This document shows positions 28,456 to 37,262 of a stretch of 64,000 nt of DNA, piece by piece (the first letter of the stretch is position 1; each line of letters begins with the position of its first letter). A program made the position numbers and the translations under genes. The stretch comes from Rhodococcus sp. 1163 (GTDB taxonomy: Bacteria > Actinomycetota > Actinomycetes > Mycobacteriales > Mycobacteriaceae). Location: positions 18,368 through 82,367 of the forward strand of contig NZ_MKKX01000019.1 of assembly GCF_002091985.1 (NCBI RefSeq), given 5' to 3'. The notes under the pieces were generated by a model. That model saw only the letters and a list, made by a program, of their open reading frames with translations, did no database searches and was not told the DNA's origin.

Positions 28456-29961
28456 TCAGTCCATGTTCGGGATGACGAAGTGGTTCGCAGTTTCTTCTTT
28501 TTTGCCCGAAGGCCAACGCTGCGTGACCGTCTTGGTCTTGGTGTAGAAGCGAATCGAATCGGGTCCGTGCTGGTTCAGATCGCCGAATCCCGAACGCTTC
28601 CAACCACCGAAGGTGTGGTATGCGATCGGCACCGGAATCGGGACGTTGACGCCGACCATGCCGACCTGAACGCGTGAGCAGAAGTCACGCGCGGTGTCAC
28701 CGTCGCGAGTGAAGATCGAGACACCGTTGCCGTACTCGTGTTCGGACGGCAGACGCAGTGCATCCTCGTAATCCTCGGCGCGGACGACGATCAGGACGGG
28801 ACCGAAGATCTCTTCCTTGTAGATGCGCATGTCCGTCGTCACCTTGTCGAACAGTGTTGCGCCGGCGAAGAATCCGTTCTCGTGGCCCTCGAGCTCGAAG
28901 CCGCGCCCGTCGACGACGAGTTCGGCACCCTCGTCGACGCCGATCTGGGTGTAGTCGTTGACTCGCTTCAGTGCATCGCTACCGACGAGTGGACCGAAGT
29001 CCGCGTTCTCGTCGTCACTGCGGCCGATCTTCAGGTTCTTGACACGCTCGGTCAACTTGGCCACCAGTGCGTCGGCCGTCTCTTCACCGACCGGAACAGC
29101 AACCGAAATCGCCATGCAACGCTCACCCGCAGAGCCGTACGCGGCACCGAGGAGTGCGTCGGCGACCTGGTCGAGATCGGCGTCGGGCATGATCAGGGCG
29201 TGGTTCTTGGCGCCGCCGAAGCACTGTGCACGCTTGCCGTTCTTGGCGGCGGTCTCGTAGATGTACTGCGCGATCGGCGTGGAGCCGACGAAGCCGATGG
29301 CCTTGACGCGATCGTCGTTCAGTAGAACGTCGACGGCGTTCTTGCCACCGTTGACGACGTTGAAGACGCCCGGCGGCAGACCTGCTTCGAGGAACAGTTC
29401 GGCCAGCTTGAGCGGCACCGAGGGGTCGCGCTCGGAAGGCTTGAGAATGAATGCGTTGCCGGTGGCGATGGCTGGGCCGGCCTTCCACAGCGGGATCATG
29501 GCGGGGAAGTTGAACGGAGTGATCCCTGCAACGACTCCGAGCGGCTGACGCATGGAGTAGACGTCGATGCCACCACCGGCACCCTCGGTGTATTCGCCCT
29601 TGAGAAGGTGCGGAACGCCGATCGCGAACTCGATGACCTCGAGACCACGCTGGACGTCGCCCTTGGCGTCTGCGACGGTTTTGCCGTGCTCGCTCGAGAG
29701 CAACCTGGCCAGCTCGTCCATGTCTCGGTTGATGAGCTCGACGAACTTCATCAGGATGCGGGCACGACGCTGCGGATTCCACTTGGCCCATTCGACCTGG
29801 GCTTTCTCTGCATCCGCGATCACGGCCTCGACCTCGGCATCACTGGCCAGCGGCACGAGTGCCTGCACCTCGCCGGTGTTCGGATCGAAAACGTCACCGA
29901 AGTTGCCCGAGGTGCCGGAGACGTGCTTGCCGCCGATGAAGTGCGAGAGCTCGCGAGTCAT
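28456..29961 (-). CDS. mmsA: CoA-acylating methylmalonate-semialdehyde dehydrogenase
   Basis: Converts methylmalonate semialdehyde, NAD and CoA to propionyl-CoA and CO2, the final step of valine breakdown. The product has 501 residues from the ATG at 29961 (MTRELSHFIGGKHVSGTS). Motifs are GITPFNFPAMIPLWKAGPAI, the NAD-site IGFVGSTPIAQYIYE, GGAKNHALIMPDADLDQ and the catalytic cysteine in AYGSAGERCMAISVAVPVG. An in-frame start 19 codons upstream would overlap the promoter. First gene of the operon mmsA-acd-hydrolase-mmsB-echA; a promoter with an embedded palindrome lies just upstream. Confidence 0.96.
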   Translation of the reverse strand: MTRELSHFIGGKHVSGTSGNFGDVFDPNTGEVQALVPLASDAEVEAVIADAEKAQVEWAKWNPQRRARILMKFVELINRDMDELARLLSSEHGKTVADAKGDVQRGLEVIEFAIGVPHLLKGEYTEGAGGGIDVYSMRQPLGVVAGITPFNFPAMIPLWKAGPAIATGNAFILKPSERDPSVPLKLAELFLEAGLPPGVFNVVNGGKNAVDVLLNDDRVKAIGFVGSTPIAQYIYETAAKNGKRAQCFGGAKNHALIMPDADLDQVADALLGAAYGSAGERCMAISVAVPVGEETADALVAKLTERVKNLKIGRSDDENADFGPLVGSDALKRVNDYTQIGVDEGAELVVDGRGFELEGHENGFFAGATLFDKVTTDMRIYKEEIFGPVLIVVRAEDYEDALRLPSEHEYGNGVSIFTRDGDTARDFCSRVQVGMVGVNVPIPVPIAYHTFGGWKRSGFGDLNQHGPDSIRFYTKTKTVTQRWPSGKKEETANHFVIPNMD

Positions 29962-30003
29962 GAGATCCGTCCTAACCGATACGAGAAGATGATGTGTTGC
30001 CAT

Positions 30004-30031
30004 CCTATAGTCGGACATCCATGTATGTCTA
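30004..30031 (-). promoter_or_regulatory. Promoter of the valine operon with overlapping palindrome
   Basis: On the minus strand TAGACA (-35), a 16-base spacer and TATAGG (-10), about 43 bases before the mmsA ATG. The spacer holds GACAT-ACATGG-ATGTC (30014-30029), an inverted repeat placed where a repressor would block RNA polymerase. Confidence 0.5.
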
Positions 30032-30036
30032 GAGGT

Positions 30037-30795
30037 TTACTCGCCCAACCTCCGATAGAAGCCCACAAGATCGGCGACAGCCGAACTGACCTCGAACTCC
30101 TCGTAGCCACCCGAGCGGAAGGCGCGGCGCAGGATCAACGGGTCGAGATCGTCGATCGCCGGAGAAAATTCCACCCGCGGCAACGACGGAAACGACATCT
30201 CGTTGCCGAACCAGTCCTCACGATCGAACTCGATCTCGCATTCCCCGACATCCTCGATCAACATTTCCAGATCGACGCCACGCAACGTCAGAATCGTCGC
30301 CGCCGAAGCGTCGATGTGCTCGGCCGCGATATACATCAGCGCAGCCGCATGCTTGCAGGGCCACTCGTCGTCCGGGCAGGTGCAATCGAAATCGAGCTGA
30401 CCCTTGTCGTGCGGCAGAAGCGTCGAGGCAAGCTCCTGCGGGATCGCGTTGGACGCAAGTTCCGCGAGCATCCCCGGATTGGAGCGCACCCTGCCCACCA
30501 GAGCCGAAACCTCGCCCTGTGACAGCGGATCCACGGTCACCGACGCCGAGAACGGTTCGAGCTGACTTCCCTGAACCTCGCCGTAGATCTGACCGCGTTC
30601 GACCCCGAGCGTCAGCACCTGACCACCTCGGGCATACGTACGTCCCCGCGCAATCCGACCCGGATCTGCCAGCTCTTCCATGGCGGTGACGAAGTGGCGG
30701 CCCCACCAGGTCTGCCCGAAAGCTCCACGCTTGTTCTGTGATTCGATGCCGCCCTTGACTTTACGACGTCTACCGTACTGACCGAAGTCCGCCAT
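30037..30795 (-). CDS. SWIM zinc-finger protein paired with a SNF2 helicase
   Basis: 252 residues. The SWIM motif CxCxnCxH is present near residue 137: FDCTCPDDEWPCKHAAALMY. Upstream is a segment (RGRTYARGGQVLTLGVERGQ) typical of SWIM proteins. SWIM domains bind DNA or protein partners. The ATG at 30795 shares one base with the helicase stop (TGATG), and a GTG one codon earlier is also possible. The pairing with a SNF2-type helicase recurs widely in bacteria and suggests a two-protein machine; its biological role is not established. Confidence 0.9.
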   Translation of the reverse strand: MADFGQYGRRRKVKGGIESQNKRGAFGQTWWGRHFVTAMEELADPGRIARGRTYARGGQVLTLGVERGQIYGEVQGSQLEPFSASVTVDPLSQGEVSALVGRVRSNPGMLAELASNAIPQELASTLLPHDKGQLDFDCTCPDDEWPCKHAAALMYIAAEHIDASAATILTLRGVDLEMLIEDVGECEIEFDREDWFGNEMSFPSLPRVEFSPAIDDLDPLILRRAFRSGGYEEFEVSSAVADLVGFYRRLGE

Positions 30796-33608
30796 CACTC
30801 CCCCACTGCATCTTCGCTGAGGCGGAACAACTCACGCAATTCGCCGGTGTCCATCTCGGTCACCCAGTTCTCACCCGTCCCGACGGCGAGGTCCGCAAGA
30901 TCCTGTTTCGAATCCAGCATCCCATCGATACGTTCTTCGACGGTGCCCACGCACAACAACTTTCGCACGTGAACGTTCTTGCGTTGACCGATTCGAAACG
31001 CACGATCGGTAGCCTGATTCTCCACCGCCGGGTTCCACCACCGATCAAGGTGCACAACATGATTGGCCGCAGTCAAGTTCAGACCGGTGCCGCCTGCCTT
31101 GAGGGAGAGCATCATGATCGGCGGCCCGCCGTCCTCCTGAAATTTCTCGACCATCGCATCACGGTTCGTCTTGCTGACGCCACCGTGCAGGAACGGAACT
31201 TCGGTACCGAACCGCTCGGCGAAATACGGTCCGACGAGTTCCCCGAACTCGCGAAACTGCGTGAACAGCAGCACCTTTTCGTTATCCCCGAGAACCGAAT
31301 CGAGAATGTCCTCCACCAATCCGACCTTCCCGGACCGATGCTGACCGCGCTTGAGCACCGGCGAACCGTCGGACAGAAAATGCGCGGGATGATTGCAGAC
31401 CTGCTTCAAGCGAGTGAGGGCCGAGAGCACCGCCCCCTTACGCTTCATGCCCTTCGCGTCGGCGATCTGAGCCATCATCTCGTCCACGACTGCCTTGTAG
31501 AGCCCCGCCTGCTCGGCCGTCAGATTTGCGCGAACCGTCATCTCGACCTTGTCCGGCAGGTCGGCAATGACCGTCGGATCGGTCTTGACGCGACGAAGAA
31601 TGAACGGCGAGGTGATCGCACGCAAGCGTGTGACTGCGCTCTCGTCCTGCTCTCGCTCGATCGGCACCGAGAACCGCTTGCGGAAATCAGCAGGCGCACC
31701 GAGCATTCCGGGATTCGCGAAATCGAGAATGGACCGAAGCTCGTCCAGCCTGTTCTCGACGGGCGTGCCGGTCAAGGCCAGTTTCAGGTCGGCGGGAATC
31801 GCCCGAGCAGCCTTGGCTTGAACCGTCCCGGCGTTCTTGATGTGCTGGGCCTCATCGAGAACCACTCGGCGCCACGTCCGAGCCGCGAACTGCGCTCGAT
31901 CCTTGGCCATCAGGGCGTAGGTCGTGACAATGAGATCGTGCTCGCTGATCGCCTGCTCGAGGGCGTCGTCCCGCAACCGCGCCGGGCCGTGATGAACCAG
32001 TACCCGTAGGCCAGGAGTGAACTTTGCGGCTTCACGCTGCCAGTTGCCGACGACCGACATGGGTGCGACCAACAGCGTCGGCGTCGGGCTCTTCTCGTGT
32101 GCAAGCAGAGCCAGCACCTGCAGCGTCTTCCCCAGTCCCATGTCGTCGGCCAGAATTGCGCCCAACCCCAACCGAGACATGAACGCCAGCCAGTCCAGAC
32201 CACGTTCCTGGTAGGGCCGCAGAACAGCATTCACACCCGCGGGCAACGGAATCCGCTCCGGAGTGGCGTCGGGCTGCAGCAGCGTCTTTGCCCACCCGGT
32301 AGCGGTGATCTCCTCGACGGGTGCAGGCGGCGGCGAGGAGATCGTCATTTCGCGCATCAACTTGCCCAGTTCGGTTCCGTCGCCATGATGCTGCGCAACG
32401 TATTTGGCGGCGGCGGCGAGCTGGCTTCCGTCGGCCAGCACCCACACCCCACGAAGACGGACCAGGTCGCCCTTGGACACTGCCAGCCGATTCAACTCGG
32501 CCTCGGTCAGCACCATGTCGCCGAGCTGCAGTTGCCAGTCGTACGAAATGAGCTCATCCATCCCGACGGCGCGGTTCTCGGCGGCCTTCGTCACGGCAGG
32601 CGAATCGACCCGCAGTCGCATCGACGGGTCCAGTCGACTCCATGCCCTGGGCAGCAGGACGGTCGTCCCCGACTCCGAAAGTGCTTTCGCGCCGTGTTCG
32701 ACCAGATCGATCACCACAGAGGTGGGCAGCAGAAGATCCAGGGTCCCAGGGTGGGACGGGAGGTCACGCAACCGCGGGTACGCCGCGACCGCCTCTCCGA
32801 GCTTGCGGACCGCCGTGCTCAACAGGCTCGCGTCGACCTTTCGGCTCATGGGCACCGGAATCGGAGCTTCCCCATCGGCCCGCAAACACACCTGAAGCTT
32901 CCACAACGCTTCTTCGCTCTCGTCTGCCTCCGCGGCCTCGTCGTCCGGCTCCAGCAAACGCAACACGAGCGCGGGTTCGTCGACGGTGAGGCTTGCCCGC
33001 CACTTGTCCAACAACGTCGCGGTCTGCGTCGTACCGTCCTCGACGGAATCGTCGTCAACAAGCGCAGCCAACAACGGATGATCCGAATCAGGCTTTCCCA
33101 GTATCGATCGCACGATCGGATCGGTGATCTCTTCGAGGAAGTCCTCCAACAACTTCTTCGGCCTGTTGCCGTGGCACTGAACCGAAGGCATCGTCACAGC
33201 CAGCTCACTGAGCCACGCGCGCTGACGTTCCCCACCGACAAGACGCCACCTGGGCCACCAGTGCCCCTCGATGAGGATCAGCGCGGGCACGACGCGCCCG
33301 GCCCGCACCCATCGCTCGACTCCCTTCGCAACATGCCCGAGATACCGAAGGTCCCCGGACATCGCCGCGTGCGAGGCCGGGGTGCGCAGTAGAAGCTCGG
33401 CAGCATCGACCGGCGCGAGCGCAAGAGCAGGCACACGTACCACCCGTGGGTCGCCCGCACCTGCAGGCGGGAACGCGACCTCGACCTTGTGACGGAAGGT
33501 CCGGGCCGCCGCCCGGGCGTGCGTGGCCGGAAGATCCGGTTCACTGCCGGACACCTCTTCCTGCCACAGCATCAGCCCCGAACCTGGAGACCAGAGACCA
33601 TGCAGCAT
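30795..33608 (-). CDS. SNF2-family helicase (HelZ-like)
   Basis: About 937 residues. The N-terminal half (about 1-430) resembles the SNF2-associated domain found in this bacterial subgroup. The C-terminal half is a Swi2/Snf2 ATPase: motif I LADDMGLGKTLQVLALLAH, motif II VVLDEAQHIKNAGT, motif III ALTGTPVENRLDEL, motif V MLSLKAGGTGLNLTAANHV and motif VI DRAFRIGQRKNV. I prefer the ATG at 33608 (MLHGLWSPGSGLMLW); an in-frame ATG 20 codons upstream is possible. Such ATPases move along DNA and remodel bound protein. It is coupled to the SWIM gene. M. tuberculosis helZ has the same arrangement (from memory). Confidence 0.92.
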   Translation of the reverse strand: MLHGLWSPGSGLMLWQEEVSGSEPDLPATHARAAARTFRHKVEVAFPPAGAGDPRVVRVPALALAPVDAAELLLRTPASHAAMSGDLRYLGHVAKGVERWVRAGRVVPALILIEGHWWPRWRLVGGERQRAWLSELAVTMPSVQCHGNRPKKLLEDFLEEITDPIVRSILGKPDSDHPLLAALVDDDSVEDGTTQTATLLDKWRASLTVDEPALVLRLLEPDDEAAEADESEEALWKLQVCLRADGEAPIPVPMSRKVDASLLSTAVRKLGEAVAAYPRLRDLPSHPGTLDLLLPTSVVIDLVEHGAKALSESGTTVLLPRAWSRLDPSMRLRVDSPAVTKAAENRAVGMDELISYDWQLQLGDMVLTEAELNRLAVSKGDLVRLRGVWVLADGSQLAAAAKYVAQHHGDGTELGKLMREMTISSPPPAPVEEITATGWAKTLLQPDATPERIPLPAGVNAVLRPYQERGLDWLAFMSRLGLGAILADDMGLGKTLQVLALLAHEKSPTPTLLVAPMSVVGNWQREAAKFTPGLRVLVHHGPARLRDDALEQAISEHDLIVTTYALMAKDRAQFAARTWRRVVLDEAQHIKNAGTVQAKAARAIPADLKLALTGTPVENRLDELRSILDFANPGMLGAPADFRKRFSVPIEREQDESAVTRLRAITSPFILRRVKTDPTVIADLPDKVEMTVRANLTAEQAGLYKAVVDEMMAQIADAKGMKRKGAVLSALTRLKQVCNHPAHFLSDGSPVLKRGQHRSGKVGLVEDILDSVLGDNEKVLLFTQFREFGELVGPYFAERFGTEVPFLHGGVSKTNRDAMVEKFQEDGGPPIMMLSLKAGGTGLNLTAANHVVHLDRWWNPAVENQATDRAFRIGQRKNVHVRKLLCVGTVEERIDGMLDSKQDLADLAVGTGENWVTEMDTGELRELFRLSEDAVGE

Positions 33609-33792
33609 TGGTCCATCCAAGCAGGGCGGTATCAGCGCAGTTGGGTGTGGTGTTCCAGTTGCATCCATTTCCGACGGGATCCCGTCCGCTCGGTGCGTAA
33701 TCGGAACACCATGCCCATTCGGAGACCGATAAATCGGCGAATCGAGGCGACTTCGGTAACGGAAGAACCGGACATTGAGGCACAGTATGTAG

Positions 33793-34710
33793 ATGATCGC
33801 TTACGGATTCAGTGAGTACGGTGGCCCCGAAACCGAGTACTTTCTCGACATTCCCATCGCCGATCCTGGGCCGGGACAACTACTCGTCGCTGTCCATGCT
33901 GCTGGGGTCAATCCGGCTGATTGGAAGGTAAGGGCAGGTAACCGTAAGGACACTGTTCGGACACCTCTGCCTGCGGTTCTGGGACGCGAGGTGGCGGGTA
34001 CCGTTGTTCAGATCGGCCCACACGTAGACGGATTCTCGGTCGGAGATCACGTCTTCGGCGCGACAGCCTCCGGCCATGGCGGCTATGCGCAGTACACCGT
34101 GTTGAACGCTGCGAATGCAGCGCACAAGCCGGAGAGCGTTCCGTTCACCTCCGCCGCCACACTCGCAGTCGCGGCCGGCACGGCGTACGACGCACTCGAT
34201 CAGCTGGGGCTGCGCAAGAAGGACACTCTGCTGGTGCTCGGCGCGGGCGGTGGCGTGGGATCCTCGGCGCTGCAGTTGGCTCACGCCGACGGAATCGCCG
34301 CGGTCGGAGTATCGAGCGCGGCAAAGCGTGAGTGGGTGGAGAGTATGCGCGCGAAGTTCGTCGAGTCCGGCGACAGTTTCTCCGACGAGATCATGGTTGC
34401 CGTGCCGGAGGGAGTGGACGGCATTTTCGACCTGGTCGGGGGTGACACCTTGAGAGCCGCGGCAAAGCTGGCGAAATCAGGTGCCCCGATCATCAGCGTG
34501 GCCGACCCGACACTCGCGGGTTCACTGGGCGGTACTTCGGTGGTCCGGGATCGCACTGCGGTCGCCTTCACGCGTCTGGCAGAACTGGTTGCCTCGGGAG
34601 TTCTACGTCCACGTATCGATCATGTTTTTCCTCTGGAGCAAGCAGGCACGGCATTGGCACTCGTAGAAGATGGGCACGTTGCGGGCAAGGTCGTCCTGGA
34701 AGTCGGCTGA
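33793..34710 (+). CDS. Zinc-independent quinone oxidoreductase-like MDR protein
   Basis: 305 residues of the medium-chain dehydrogenase/reductase superfamily. The N-terminal GroES-like domain has VAVHAAGVNPADWKVRAGN and LGREVAGTVVQIG; the cysteine zinc ligands of true alcohol dehydrogenases are absent. The NADP-binding motif is LLVLGAGGGVGSSALQLAH. It should reduce quinones or enones with NADPH. It stands alone in plus orientation; no strong ribosome-binding site is seen before the ATG. Confidence 0.9.
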   Translation: MIAYGFSEYGGPETEYFLDIPIADPGPGQLLVAVHAAGVNPADWKVRAGNRKDTVRTPLPAVLGREVAGTVVQIGPHVDGFSVGDHVFGATASGHGGYAQYTVLNAANAAHKPESVPFTSAATLAVAAGTAYDALDQLGLRKKDTLLVLGAGGGVGSSALQLAHADGIAAVGVSSAAKREWVESMRAKFVESGDSFSDEIMVAVPEGVDGIFDLVGGDTLRAAAKLAKSGAPIISVADPTLAGSLGGTSVVRDRTAVAFTRLAELVASGVLRPRIDHVFPLEQAGTALALVEDGHVAGKVVLEVG

Positions 34711-34777
34711 TTGCACCTTTGTCGGTGCCATACGGCACACTCTCGAGAGTCAACTGTGGTTCGAGGATTGGGTGTGT

Positions 34778-35491
34778 GTGAAGAAGCTGCGTATCGCGCT
34801 GCTGTTGGTGGCGGTCACTTTCGCGATGGCGGCGTTCGGTTCCTGCGATAGCGGGATACCCGGTTTCGCACCTCCGCCTCCTGCGCCGGGCAGCCCCACC
34901 CGCGTGCAGATCGAGGAACTTCTCGCCCAGGTGCCGGTCGTTGCCGCGAGGCCGGATGCCCTCGGTTACGAGCGTGGGTGCAAAAAGAATGAAGGTTGCG
35001 TCTTCGGTCCAGCATGGACCGACGACTACGACGGACCCGGCGGTCACGACGGTTGCGACACCCGCAACAACGTCCTCGCTCGCAGTATGAGCGCGTTGGT
35101 GTTCCGGGAAGGCACCCACAACTGTGTCGTCCTCGAAGGCTCTCTTGCCGACCCGTACTCGGGTGAGGTCGTGAAGTTCAGCAAATCGGACGCAAGCGCG
35201 GTTCAGATCGATCACGTGTACGCGTTGTCCGCAGCCTGGGACATGGGCGCCAACGGGTGGCTACCGGACAAGCGAGTGCGATTCGCCAACGACCTCGATT
35301 TCAATCTTCTCGCTGTCAACGGACACGACAATCAGTCGAAGAGCGACGACACACCTTCGCACTGGCTGCCCCCGAACAAGGCATATCACTGCTTCTACGC
35401 AGGGAAATATCTCTCCGTGGCCGCGCAATACGGGCTACCCATCACGCAGGCGGATCAGCGCGCCCTGGCCACGGTGGCCGAGAACTGCTGA
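34778..35491 (+). CDS. Secreted HNH nuclease-like protein (DUF1524/GmrSD C-terminal type)
   Basis: About 237 residues. It starts at a GTG with a basic-hydrophobic signal (VKKLRIALLLVAVTFAMAAF) and a cysteine in FGSCDSG that may be a lipid-attachment site, though the box is atypical. The C-terminal half carries the pattern of small exported HNH nucleases: VQIDHVYALSAAWDMGANGW, FANDLDFNLLAVNGHDNQSK and SDDTPSHWLPPNK, where His, Asn and further polar residues would bind a metal. Six cysteines outside the signal suggest disulfides. It may act on DNA outside the cell. The GTG at 34772 is an alternative start; GAGGA lies at 34763-34767. Confidence 0.82.
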   Translation: MKKLRIALLLVAVTFAMAAFGSCDSGIPGFAPPPPAPGSPTRVQIEELLAQVPVVAARPDALGYERGCKKNEGCVFGPAWTDDYDGPGGHDGCDTRNNVLARSMSALVFREGTHNCVVLEGSLADPYSGEVVKFSKSDASAVQIDHVYALSAAWDMGANGWLPDKRVRFANDLDFNLLAVNGHDNQSKSDDTPSHWLPPNKAYHCFYAGKYLSVAAQYGLPITQADQRALATVAENC

Positions 35492-35526
35492 TACTGCCTA
35501 CGGCCGGCCGGAATAGACTTGGGGTC

Positions 35527-36339
35527 ATGACTCGCTCGTTGACCAAGGACACCAGACTCTGCATGTCACTGTCCGGGCGTCCCAGCAACATCGGCACCAG
35601 ATTCCACAACTACCTCTACCACGAGTTGGACCTGGATTACCTGTACAAGGCGTTCACCACCACCGACCTGCCCGCGGCCATCGGCGGTGTCCGCGCGCTC
35701 GGTATCCGTGGTTGCGCCGTGTCCATGCCGTTCAAGGAAGCTGCCATAGAGCTGGTCGACGTAGTGCACGATTCGGCGCGTGCCATCGAGTCGGTGAACA
35801 CCATCGTCAACGAAGACGGCGTCCTGCACGCTTACAACACCGACTACCAGGCCGTCGCGGATCTCCTTGCTGCTTCGGGCTTTTCATCAGAGTTCACCGT
35901 CGCCGTCACCGGCAGCGGTGGGATGGCGAAAGCTGTCGTCGCGGCGCTTCGCGATTCTGGTTTCACCAAGGGAACAGTCGTTGCGCGCAACTCCACGACC
36001 GGAAATACGCTCGCGGAGGCCTACGCGTACGACTGGGCACCGGAGTCCGTGGCTGCGGACCTTCTGGTGAACGTCACTCCCATCGGCATGGAAGGCGGGC
36101 CCGATGCCGACGCGTCACCGTTCACCGACGCCCAGATCCATTCTGCGCAAGCAGTATTCGATGTCGTGGCGATGCCGTCGGAGACGCCGTTCGTTGCCGC
36201 AGCACGTGCCGCAGGCAAACCGGCAGTAACGGGCGCGCAGGTCATCGCATTGCAGGCGGCAGAGCAGTTCTTCCTCTACACCGGTGTTCGGCCTACAGGC
36301 GATCAAATCGCCCGTGCATCCGAGTTTTCACGACGCTAA
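35527..36339 (+). CDS. Shikimate 5-dehydrogenase-like protein
   Basis: 270-residue AroE/YdiB-superfamily enzyme. The substrate-binding serines are in LCMSLSGRPSNIGTRFHNYL (normally HSxSP), the catalytic lysine in AVSMPFKEAA, and the aspartate in AYNTDYQAV. The NADP site is VAVTGSGGMAKAVVAALRDS, and VNVTPIGM follows. The altered serine motif suggests a paralogue with a different or broader substrate rather than the core pathway enzyme. TAGACT at 35514-35519 lies 7 bases before the ATG, suggesting a leaderless transcript. The 3' end overlaps the next, convergent gene by 12 bases. Confidence 0.9.
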   Translation: MTRSLTKDTRLCMSLSGRPSNIGTRFHNYLYHELDLDYLYKAFTTTDLPAAIGGVRALGIRGCAVSMPFKEAAIELVDVVHDSARAIESVNTIVNEDGVLHAYNTDYQAVADLLAASGFSSEFTVAVTGSGGMAKAVVAALRDSGFTKGTVVARNSTTGNTLAEAYAYDWAPESVAADLLVNVTPIGMEGGPDADASPFTDAQIHSAQAVFDVVAMPSETPFVAAARAAGKPAVTGAQVIALQAAEQFFLYTGVRPTGDQIARASEFSRR

Positions 36340-37176
36340 CGCTTTCTCCACTTCCGCGGCCATGGCGGCCTCTCCAGCAGCGTTGGGGTGCACCGGTACG
36401 AACTGATCCGAGAACAACAGCGGTTCGGCCCACCTCGTTCCGACAGCCTGACAACCATCGTGCCCCTCGGACACCACGGACATGTCGACGAACGTCGTGT
36501 CGGTCTCGGCGGCTGCGCTGGCGATGCTCGTGTTCAGCGTCCGCTGCAGACTGCGCAGGTAGGGGACGTCTCCCGGCGCGACCGGCATCTGCGGCGCGCA
36601 CCCGATCGTGGGCGGGAGGAGCCACTGATAGCCGACGACGACCACGCGCGCCCGTGGAGCGCGCCGCTCGATGTCGCCGAGCGCCTGCCGAATGGCCGGG
36701 TAGGTCCGCGAGGTGATGGTGTCTTCGAAACTTGTCCCGTACTGATCTGCACACGGGCTGTACGCACCCGGCGATCTCAGTGCCGCACTGACGCACGAGG
36801 AGATCGCACGGGCGAAAACGTCGCTGTCGTTCCCCCCGATCATCAGGGTGACCAGGTCGGTCGAGTCCGACAGCGCATCGAATTGAGGCGGGGTGTCGGG
36901 GCGCTGACGGCCGTAGAAGTCCTCGGTCGACGCCCCGCCGCAGCTCACGTCTTCGAGCTGGAAACCGCGCTCTTCTGCAACGATCCGAGCGAAGTTTCTT
37001 TCCGACCTCAGGCACCCGAGTGGAGCGCCCGCGGCCAGTGGAAGCACACCGCTGCCCGCGCTGAAGCTGTCACCGAGGTTGACGTGCTCGACGATCGGAC
37101 CAGCCTGCGCACTAGGGGCACAGAACGCACCGGCCATCAGCAGAACAACCACACTTGCCAGGTTTCGGACGAGCAT
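36328..37176 (-). CDS. Secreted SGNH/GDSL-type esterase or lipase
   Basis: 282 residues. The signal peptide is MLVRNLASVVVLLMAGAF, with cleavage likely after APSAQA. Block I GDSFSAGSG holds the nucleophile serine, block III IGGNDSDVFA the oxyanion residues, and block V VPVHPNAAGEAAM the catalytic histidine. Cysteines are spaced as in the Streptomyces lipase/SGNH group. Substrate probably a lipid or ester outside the cell. The start is uncertain: the open frame continues 26 codons upstream, but the signal peptide favours 37176. Confidence 0.92.
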   Translation of the reverse strand: MLVRNLASVVVLLMAGAFCAPSAQAGPIVEHVNLGDSFSAGSGVLPLAAGAPLGCLRSERNFARIVAEERGFQLEDVSCGGASTEDFYGRQRPDTPPQFDALSDSTDLVTLMIGGNDSDVFARAISSCVSAALRSPGAYSPCADQYGTSFEDTITSRTYPAIRQALGDIERRAPRARVVVVGYQWLLPPTIGCAPQMPVAPGDVPYLRSLQRTLNTSIASAAAETDTTFVDMSVVSEGHDGCQAVGTRWAEPLLFSDQFVPVHPNAAGEAAMAAEVEKALAS

Positions 37177-37262
37177 GTGAAAAGTATGCGCCTCCGCGTG
37201 CCCTGTTTTCTCGAACTCGCTGATCGCGCGCCATCGCATGTCACAGGGCATCATCTACATTC

